From Scybalousia_A sp963588535 (GTDB taxonomy: Bacteria; Bacteroidota; Bacteroidia; Bacteroidales; P3), in NCBI GenBank assembly GCA_963588535.1, contig CAVAII010000047.1:1-11712 (forward strand): a stretch of DNA of 11,712 bases, given 5' to 3'. Below, one piece after another: positions 6,707 to 11,712 of this stretch (position 1 is its first letter; each line of letters opens with the position of its first letter). A model generated the notes under the pieces. It searched no databases. It was given only the letters and a program-made list of their open reading frames with translations, and was not told where the DNA came from. The position numbers were made by a program, and so were the translations under genes.

Positions 6707-7555
6707 TTAGCAATTATATTTTCCAATTACAGTATAAGGACAAGGCAAATCCTCTTTTACATTATAGTTATAGACTTCTCTTTGTAAAAAGCCAAGTAGT
6801 GTCCAATAGTCCTCACCTTTGCACCATGCACGCAAATCAAAAGTAACTACTCCTGCACCTATTGTTATCCAAACACTAGGAGAAGGATCTTTTAAGGTCT
6901 TTTCGTGCTTTAAGGCAATATCAATCAAATCTTTTTCGATTTTGTCTATAATTACCTTTTTATCCGAAGCAACTTCCATACTAACATTAACTCTACGTTG
7001 CTCCATAGTAGAATAGTTCGTAACATTACCACCTGACAAAGTACCATTTGGTAAGGTTATTACTTTGTTATCCCAAGTTCTGATAACGGTTGAGAATATT
7101 TTTATACTCTCTACGAAACCTTCTACGCCCTGAGTTGCTATGTAGTCGCCAAGTTTGAAAGGTCGGAAAACTAGTATAATTATTCCGCCTGCAACGTTTT
7201 GAATAGTACCGCTAAGAGCCATACCTACTGCCAAACCTGCTGCACCTAATAGAGCAATAAACGAACTCATCGGAATACCTATATAACCTACAACGGCTAT
7301 GATAAGCAATACTTTTAAGGTAATAGAAACGATAGACGTAACAACAGGTCTTAGGGTAGCATCAAGTTTTTGTTTTTCGAAGGCTTTTGCTAATTTTTTC
7401 CTAAGGAACTTAATAATTTTGAAACCTATATACAAAATTATAAGACCTATAACTATTTTCTTTACGGCCTCTAACCCGTTTTGGGTAAACCAATTAATCA
7501 CCGAATTAACTATATTATTCGGATCTCCGGCTGCTGTTGCTTGTAGTAGTAACAT
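6707..7555 (-). CDS. MscS-family small-conductance mechanosensitive channel
   Basis: A 282-residue channel, close to the size of Escherichia coli MscS (286). Hydrophobic segments at about 33-50 and 70-94 are TM1 and TM2. TM3, the pore helix (about 98-130), has the Gly/Ala-rich packing of the family in AALGLAVG-like form: GAAGLAVGMALSGTIQNVAGG. After it comes the conserved RPFKLGDYI, then the beta domain with G-x-V-E-x-I, TVIRTWDNKVITLPNG and the family NxxxxNYS segment. It opens under membrane tension to release solutes in hypo-osmotic shock. As first gene of the operon it lies directly behind a consensus promoter, with the membrane protein and metal permease genes tightly downstream. Confidence 0.94.
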   Translation of the reverse strand: MLLLQATAAGDPNNIVNSVINWFTQNGLEAVKKIVIGLIILYIGFKIIKFLRKKLAKAFEKQKLDATLRPVVTSIVSITLKVLLIIAVVGYIGIPMSSFIALLGAAGLAVGMALSGTIQNVAGGIIILVFRPFKLGDYIATQGVEGFVESIKIFSTVIRTWDNKVITLPNGTLSGGNVTNYSTMEQRRVNVSMEVASDKKVIIDKIEKDLIDIALKHEKTLKDPSPSVWITIGAGVVTFDLRAWCKGEDYWTLLGFLQREVYNYNVKEDLPCPYTVIGKYNC

Positions 7556-7595
7556 AATAAATATTAAATTTTTAATTAAACATCTTTTCTGTTTG

Positions 7596-7626
7596 CAAAG
7601 TTACAAAAATATTTGATACACTCAAA
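7596..7626 (-). promoter_or_regulatory. Consensus promoter of the MscS operon
   Basis: On the minus strand TTTG (7623-7626), exactly 19 nt, then TAACTTTG (7596-7603) match the Bacteroidota primary sigma consensus fully. The -7 element lies 40 nt before the start codon at 7555. Confidence 0.8.
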
Positions 7627-7765
7627 AATAAATCTCTTTTATACTTACTTTTATCTTTTTCTATCAAAAAGATATCCTATTGTATAATGAGAGAAACAAA
7701 CCTCGTACCTATCCTAACAAAGAGTACAAAAAACAAGAAAAATCAAAAGATTTTGAATATTTTTA

Positions 7766-7795
7766 TTGTCAATTAAACAATTTTCTCTATATTTG
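7766..7795 (+). promoter_or_regulatory. Consensus promoter of the universal stress operon
   Basis: TTG at 7766-7768, 19 nt, then TATATTTG at 7788-7795 match the Bacteroidota pattern. The -7 element ends 41 nt before the ATG at 7837. It is divergent from the MscS promoter, with about 140 bp between the two -33 elements. Confidence 0.78.
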
Positions 7796-7836
7796 CAAAA
7801 ATTAATCTATTAACAACAATAAAAAACGATACTATT

Positions 7837-8658
7837 ATGAATAAGGAAATAGTTGTAGGTATAGATTTCTCTAATGCTTCTCTAACAGCATTAAGACTTG
7901 CCGTTGATATCGCTAATCGTACAAATTCAAGTATTCTTATGCTTTGGGTAAAAACAGCAGAAAAAGACCCAATGGAAGCAGAGGCTACACTAAAAGATTT
8001 GTGCAAGACTTTCTCTTCTACTCTTAAGAACGAGATTAGTTTCAAAATCACAGAGGGAAGACGTGTCCATAGTGCAATAAACAAAGTTATCAGAGAGAGA
8101 AATGCTTATCTTTTGGTAATTGGTACTAATGGCAACAGCGGATTTGACGAACGCTTCGCAGGTGCTAACGCCTTTAAGACATTAAGCGATTGCCCTATCC
8201 CAGTATTGTTATTACGTGAGAATTTTGACTTTAATAAACCTTTGGAGAATATTGTTTTGCCGATTGATTCCACTCCTGACACTCGTCAAAAGGTGCCTTG
8301 GACAATTGATTTCGCAAGAATGTTCCCTAATACTTGTATTAGAATCCTTGGTTTGCAGTCTTATTCGGGTAAAACCATACGTAGCGAAGTCGAAAGTTAT
8401 GTATCGAGCGTAGAAACTCTATTATCACAAAAAGGACTAAACTACACAGTAGATTTTAGAGACTCAGACAACTCTACACTAACGACTTTGGATTTCGCAA
8501 GAGAGATAAACGCCGATATGATAGTCATTATGACAGAGCAAGAAAAGACCCTAAGCAATCTTTTCTTCTTAGGACCTTACGCTCAACAGATGATAAATCT
8601 ATCTCCTTACCCAGTATTGACAATTGCACCGAAGGAAATTAACGGAGCAGGCAGATAA
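7837..8658 (+). CDS. Tandem-domain universal stress protein (UspA family)
   Basis: A 273-residue cytoplasmic protein made of two Usp domains. Domain 1 (about 1-127) starts with EIVVGIDFSNAS, the ATP-family opening with Asp10, and carries GTNGNSGFDERFAGAN (96-111). This follows the G-2x-G-9x-G-(S/T) nucleotide motif except for Ala110 at the Ser/Thr position. Domain 2 (about 136-268) opens NIVLPIDST, but at the equivalent site reads MTEQEKTLSNLFFLGPYAQQ, lacking the first glycines. So domain 1 may bind ATP and domain 2 probably does not. Such proteins accumulate under starvation or stress and act through nucleotide or partner binding. It is the first gene of a plus-strand operon, and its TAA overlaps the ATG of the next gene by one base (TAATG). 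Confidence 0.92.
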   Translation: MNKEIVVGIDFSNASLTALRLAVDIANRTNSSILMLWVKTAEKDPMEAEATLKDLCKTFSSTLKNEISFKITEGRRVHSAINKVIRERNAYLLVIGTNGNSGFDERFAGANAFKTLSDCPIPVLLLRENFDFNKPLENIVLPIDSTPDTRQKVPWTIDFARMFPNTCIRILGLQSYSGKTIRSEVESYVSSVETLLSQKGLNYTVDFRDSDNSTLTTLDFAREINADMIVIMTEQEKTLSNLFFLGPYAQQMINLSPYPVLTIAPKEINGAGR

Positions 8659-9104
8659 TGAAAAGATTATTAGTCTTTATCGGGGTGTTGTGTGTATGTA
8701 GTCTCGGATTATATGCACAAGTGGAAGTTGTGGCTGATGGTAGATTGCAGACTATACTAGAAAAACATGTAGAATACAATCGTATGGCACAGACTACGAA
8801 AGGTTTTCGCATAAAAGTAGCAACCTACACAGGCGAAGGTGCAAAGGACAAAGCCTTTGAATTGAAAAGTAGTCTATTGGAAGCATATCCTCGGTTACGT
8901 TCGTACGTTATCTTTGACGAGCCTTATTTTATCGTCAAGATAGGTGATTTTACTACCAAATTAGATGCTTATTCTACTTTCTCAGAACTAAAAAAGCAAG
9001 TACCTACTGCATTGATTATCCAAGATTATATCAATATGCCGATAATCAATGAAGAAGATTTGCTAACACCCGAGTATTACGAAGACGAATTAGAAAACGA
9101 ATAA
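8658..9104 (+). CDS. Exported SPOR-domain-like protein
   Basis: A 148-residue protein with an N-terminal signal peptide (residues 1-20, hydrophobic LLVFIGVLCVCSLGL, cleavage probably after Ala20). Residues about 49-124 look like a SPOR fold: GFRIKVATYTG at the first strand, KAFELKSSLLEAYP as the helix, then YFIVKIGDFTTKLDAYSTFSELKK and a final strand. The protein ends in an acidic tail (PEYYEDELENE). SPOR domains bind peptidoglycan lacking stem peptides, so a periplasmic cell-wall location is likely. Many Bacteroidota encode short SPOR proteins like this with unknown roles. The start codon overlaps the stress protein's stop, implying translational coupling, and the dipeptidase gene follows after 15 nt. 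The SPOR call rests on pattern, not on a profile search. Confidence 0.8.
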   Translation: MKRLLVFIGVLCVCSLGLYAQVEVVADGRLQTILEKHVEYNRMAQTTKGFRIKVATYTGEGAKDKAFELKSSLLEAYPRLRSYVIFDEPYFIVKIGDFTTKLDAYSTFSELKKQVPTALIIQDYINMPIINEEDLLTPEYYEDELENE

Positions 9105-9119
9105 ATAAAATTAAATAAA

Positions 9120-10493
9120 ATGGACATTAAATCTTATATTCAAGCAAACAAAGACAGATTCTTAGAGGAGTTGTTCTCTCTTATTAGAATCCCTTCTATA
9201 TCTTCTCAATCAGAACACAAAGAAGATATGGTTAGATGTGCAAATCGTTGGAAAGAGTTAATATTAGAAGCAGGTGCTGATAGTTGCGAGGTTATGCCAA
9301 CCGAAGGAAATCCTGTTGTATTCGCACAAAGACATATAGACGATAGTTATCCTACTGTTTTGGTGTATGGTCACTATGATGTTATGCCACCTAATCCATT
9401 GAATGAGTGGAAAACCAAACCTTTTGAGCCAGTTGTTAAAGACGATATCATTTGGGCAAGAGGTGCTGACGATGATAAAGGACAGAGTTTTATGCAAGCC
9501 AAAGCCTTTGAGTATCTTAACAAGACTAATCAATTAAGATGCAATGTTAAGTTTATGTTAGAGGGCGAGGAAGAGATAGGTTCTGCAAGTCTTTACAAAT
9601 TCTGCGAAGACAACAAGCAAATGTTACAAGCCGACACCATTATCGTCTCCGATACAAGTATGTTAGGAGCAGATATTCCGTCTATTACCGCAGGTCTTAG
9701 AGGATTAGGCTATATCGAGGTTAAGGTTAGCGGACCTAAAGCCGATTTACACTCTGGTATCTACGGAGGTGCAGTGGCTAATCCTATCAATATATTATGT
9801 AGAATAGTATCTCAATTGCAAGACCCCGTTACAAACAAATGCACAGTACCTGATTTCTACAAAGAAGTCATAGAGTTGTCTCAAGAAGAACGTTCCTTAA
9901 TGGCAAAAGCACCTTTCTGCAAAGAAGAATACCTACAAACAACTGGTTCTAATGACTTATTCGGCGAAGAAGGTTACTCAACAATCGAGAGAACAGGTAT
10001 TAGACCATCTTTTGACCTATGCGGAATATGGGGAGGTTACACAGAAGAAGGAGCAAAAACGATAATACCTTCTACGGCTCACGCCAAAATCTCATTCCGT
10101 TTGGTTCCTGACCAAGATTATACCGTAATAATGCAACGAGTAAGCGACTACATCAAACAAATTGCCCCTAAATGTGTAAATGTAGAGGTAACACCTTTGC
10201 ATGGTGGCTACGCATACGTATCTCCTTTGGATTTACCTGCATACAAAGCAGCCGAAAAAGCATATACTCGCACTTACGGCAAACAACCTATACCAACACG
10301 TTCGGGAGGTAGTATTCCTATCGTTGCAGGTTTTGAAAAAATCCTAAACATCAAATCAATCCTTATGGGATTTGGTCTATCTACTGACGCAATTCATTCT
10401 CCTAACGAGAATTATCCATTAAAACAATTCTTTAATGGCATAGAAACAATCACTTATTTCTACGAAGAATACGCAAATCTAATGAAAAAATAA
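9120..10493 (+). CDS. M20 family dipeptidase (metallopeptidase)
   Basis: A 457-residue cytoplasmic zinc peptidase of the M20 family, of the carnosinase-like dipeptidase group rather than the shorter ArgE/DapE enzymes. Metal and catalytic residues are in place: His85 and Asp87 in GHYDVMPP, Asp118 in RGADDDKGQ, Glu151 (base) and Glu152 (metal) in EGEEEIGS, Asp178 in VSDTSM and His426 in AIHSPNENYP. The lid/dimerisation domain spans about 190-370, with GPKADLHSGIYGG supplying the His that reaches the partner's active site. The length fits the group. It is the last gene of the stress-protein operon and precedes a strong terminator. It probably hydrolyses dipeptides imported or released by upstream peptidases such as the DPP5-like enzyme in this window; substrate range cannot be read from the sequence. 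Confidence 0.93.
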   Translation: MDIKSYIQANKDRFLEELFSLIRIPSISSQSEHKEDMVRCANRWKELILEAGADSCEVMPTEGNPVVFAQRHIDDSYPTVLVYGHYDVMPPNPLNEWKTKPFEPVVKDDIIWARGADDDKGQSFMQAKAFEYLNKTNQLRCNVKFMLEGEEEIGSASLYKFCEDNKQMLQADTIIVSDTSMLGADIPSITAGLRGLGYIEVKVSGPKADLHSGIYGGAVANPINILCRIVSQLQDPVTNKCTVPDFYKEVIELSQEERSLMAKAPFCKEEYLQTTGSNDLFGEEGYSTIERTGIRPSFDLCGIWGGYTEEGAKTIIPSTAHAKISFRLVPDQDYTVIMQRVSDYIKQIAPKCVNVEVTPLHGGYAYVSPLDLPAYKAAEKAYTRTYGKQPIPTRSGGSIPIVAGFEKILNIKSILMGFGLSTDAIHSPNENYPLKQFFNGIETITYFYEEYANLMKK

Positions 10494-10534
10494 TTTGCTT
10501 ATAGATTGTTTCACTTAGAATTAATCTAACACTA

Positions 10535-10580
10535 ATAAAGAGAGAAATCCTAATCGTTTCTCTCTTTATCTTTTTATTTT
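10535..10580 (+). terminator. Intrinsic terminator of the stress/dipeptidase operon
   Basis: Perfect 13-bp arms (ATAAAGAGAGAAA at 10535-10547 and TTTCTCTCTTTAT at 10557-10569) enclose a 9-nt loop and are followed by CTTTTTATTTT. It starts 41 nt after the dipeptidase stop. It may also serve the convergent methyltransferase gene, but on that strand no T tract follows. Confidence 0.9.
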
Positions 10581-10637
10581 AGTTATACGTATCGTCTTTT
10601 CTCCCTTAGTTTTCTTTCCTATAAATCAAACACCTAC

Positions 10638-11342
10638 CTAACGATACAATAAGAATATTGCATTATGCTTACCTATCGAGAAATCCCTCTTTTGTTTCCA
10701 CTCTCTAATTGTTTTGGTTTTGATTTTCTGTTGCTCAGATGTAATCTCTATGGCTACACACAAAAGAATATCTTCGTTTAGGGTTTGAAGAATTGTTTGA
10801 AACATCTTATCATTACGATACGGCGTCTCTATAAATATTTGACTTTGACCCTCTTTTATTATCCTCTCTTGTATCTGACGTAATTTCTTTTTCCTATCCT
10901 CTTCCTTTACGGGCAAGTACCCTAAGAATGCGAAATTCTGTCCATTAAATCCACTGGCCATCAGCGACATATATATAGACGAAGGACCAACCATCGGCAC
11001 AACCTCTATATCCCTTCTTTGAGCCATAGCCACCACGCTACTACCTGGGTCGGCTACGCAAGGCAAACCTGCTTCTGACATAAGAAATATATCTTTCCCT
11101 TTTGCAATCGGCGATAAATAATTACTCATCTCCGTTTCGGTCGTATGCTCGTTAAGAACAAAAAAACTAACCTCATCAAAGGATTTAGTATATCCAATAG
11201 AACGCAGAAATCGTCTTGCAGTCCTCAACTCCTCTACTATAAAACACTCACATTCAAGTATTTTTTCTACATTCTTTGTCGGCAGACACTCTTGCCAATC
11301 TATATTCGAAAGCAACGTTGGGAACAAATATAATGATGCCAT
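10638..11342 (-). CDS. RsmI-like SAM-dependent methyltransferase (tetrapyrrole methylase fold)
   Basis: A 234-residue protein of the tetrapyrrole (corrin/porphyrin) methylase superfamily, in the branch that includes 16S rRNA 2'-O-methyltransferase RsmI. It opens MASLYLFPT; RsmI-type motifs follow as MSEAGLPCVADPG (88-100), VVPMVGPSS (114-122), ASGFNGQNFAFLGYLP (129-144) and ETPYRND. Lengths near 235 are typical of the Bacteroidota version, which is shorter than E. coli RsmI (286) and lacks its extra C-terminal region. The rRNA target is therefore inferred, not certain. The frame stays open upstream to an ATG at 11423, but a TATATTTG promoter element lies inside that extension (11373-11380) and the extra residues are not family-like, so 11342 is chosen. 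The stop is TAG, unlike the TAA seen elsewhere. Confidence 0.9.
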   Translation of the reverse strand: MASLYLFPTLLSNIDWQECLPTKNVEKILECECFIVEELRTARRFLRSIGYTKSFDEVSFFVLNEHTTETEMSNYLSPIAKGKDIFLMSEAGLPCVADPGSSVVAMAQRRDIEVVPMVGPSSIYMSLMASGFNGQNFAFLGYLPVKEEDRKKKLRQIQERIIKEGQSQIFIETPYRNDKMFQTILQTLNEDILLCVAIEITSEQQKIKTKTIREWKQKRDFSIGKHNAIFLLYR

Positions 11343-11372
11343 AGTATTTAATTTCTTTGTTATTTGACTTTG

Positions 11373-11380
11373 CAAATATA
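11373..11380 (-). promoter_or_regulatory. -7 element (TATATTTG) of the RsmI-like gene
   Basis: TATATTTG on the minus strand fits TAnnTTTG and lies 30 nt before the start at 11342, predicting a very short leader. No TTTG was found at the expected -33 distance, so only the -7 half is supported. Confidence 0.5.
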
Positions 11381-11392
11381 CAACATTATTTG

Positions 11393-11480
11393 TTTTCTTT
11401 TTTCTCTCCCCTCCTTCACTCAAACAAAAATCTCCTCCCCTTATTCTCTCTCCCTATTTCCTTCCCTCCTAACTCTCTTT
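11393..11480. other. Pyrimidine-rich tract between the RsmI-like promoter and the 21-bp array
   Basis: The plus strand is almost pure C/T at 11393-11417 and 11431-11470, broken by an A-rich patch (11418-11430). Runs such as CTCTCCCCTCC are unusual in this AT-rich DNA. No gene is seen here; the minus strand is correspondingly purine-rich and leads into the promoter. Confidence 0.6.
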
Positions 11481-11711
11481 AAATAATATCAAATATTATC
11501 CAAATAATATCAAAAGTTATTCAAATAATATCAGTACTTATTCCGATAACATCAGTACTTATTCAAATATTATCAGTACTTATCCAAATATTATCAGTAC
11601 TTATTCCGATAATATCAGTACTTATTAAAATATTATCAGTACTTATCAAATTCTTTACTGATTTTATTTTATTCTTTACTGATTTTATTTTAGCGATTAC
11701 TGATTTTATTT
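11481..11711. repeat. Array of eleven contiguous 21-bp units reaching the window edge
   Basis: Eleven units start every 21 bases from 11481 with no insertion, deletion or spacer. Units 3-8 (11523-11648) share ATCAGTACTTAT, a near palindrome around AGTACT. Unit 1 is an interrupted palindrome (ATAATAT-CAA-ATATTAT) and unit 2 is intermediate. Units 9-11 (11649-11711) read TACTGATTTTATTT and match the reverse complement of units 3-8 better than their forward form. TAA codons interrupt the frame, so it does not encode a repeat protein. Together with the pyrimidine tract it fills the 370 bases beyond the methyltransferase gene. The array probably continues outside the window. Confidence 0.92.
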
Positions 11712-11712
11712 T

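Noticed and set aside
7652..7674. AT-rich hairpin TATCTTTTT/AAAAAGATA in the divergent promoter region
   Set aside because: The arms are almost all A/T and no gene ends nearby. It could be an operator, but chance is as likely in DNA of this composition.
7739..7754. Palindrome AAAATC-AAAA-GATTTT just upstream of the stress operon -33 element
   Set aside because: The position suits a regulator site, but the six-base A/T-rich arms are too weak to call without a second copy.
10588..10647. Inverted repeat GTATCGT/ACGATAC around the 3' end of the RsmI-like gene as its terminator
   Set aside because: The loop is about 45 nt, one arm abuts the stop codon and no T tract follows.
11343..11423. N-terminal extension of the RsmI-like protein to an ATG at 11423
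   Set aside because: The 27 extra residues are not family-like and the extension covers the TATATTTG promoter element; MASLYLFPT at 11342 is the expected start.
11481..11711. Repeat array as a CRISPR
   Set aside because: The units are contiguous at 21 bp with no unique spacers, they vary in sequence, and no cas genes are in the window.

Overview
The window looks like chromosomal DNA from a low-GC Bacteroidota species, most likely of the order Bacteroidales. Three things point there: promoters of the Bacteroidota type (TTTG, about 19 nt, TAnnTTTG), two DUF3127 genes, and a protein set typical of the group (S9 dipeptidyl peptidase, RsmI-like methylase, SPOR-domain protein). No rRNA, tRNA, transposase, phage gene or CRISPR array was recognised. 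No CDS runs off either edge.

Layout. Positions 1-20 carry one copy of a repeat that reappears at the right edge. A tandem pair of DUF3127 genes follows on the minus strand (170-682 and 743-1228), built like small single-stranded-DNA-binding proteins. Upstream of them, across a strong hairpin terminator, lies an S9/DPP5-like peptidase lipoprotein (1330-3420, minus). A small, very basic secreted protein of unknown function (3626-4000, plus) ends at a clean terminator. Next is an intergenic array of six 21-bp units (4081-4206). Then comes a minus-strand operon read from one consensus promoter: MscS channel (6707-7555), YbhN/LPG-synthase-type membrane protein (5606-6700) and a heavy-metal permease with a C-terminal HMA domain (4261-5592). 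A divergent promoter drives a plus-strand operon: tandem universal stress protein (7837-8658), SPOR-domain exported protein (8658-9104) and M20 dipeptidase (9120-10493), closed by a 13-bp-stem terminator. An RsmI-like methyltransferase (10638-11342, minus) follows. Last come a pyrimidine-rich stretch and eleven contiguous 21-bp units running to the window edge (11481-11711).

How the genes fit together. The operon at 4261-7555 is envelope-directed (osmotic release, membrane lipid or flippase-like function, metal export). The operon at 7837-10493 mixes stress response, an exported SPOR protein and peptide breakdown. The DPP5-like enzyme and the M20 dipeptidase could act in series, one releasing dipeptides and the other hydrolysing them, which would suit a peptide-using anaerobe; this link is inference.

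The least explained content is non-coding. A family of AT-rich repeats with an exact 21-bp period (two DNA helical turns) occurs at three places, diverging in sequence while holding its spacing. The DUF3127 duplication is also notable, because its junction appears to lie in the neighbouring terminator and to have replaced the C-terminal tip of one copy.
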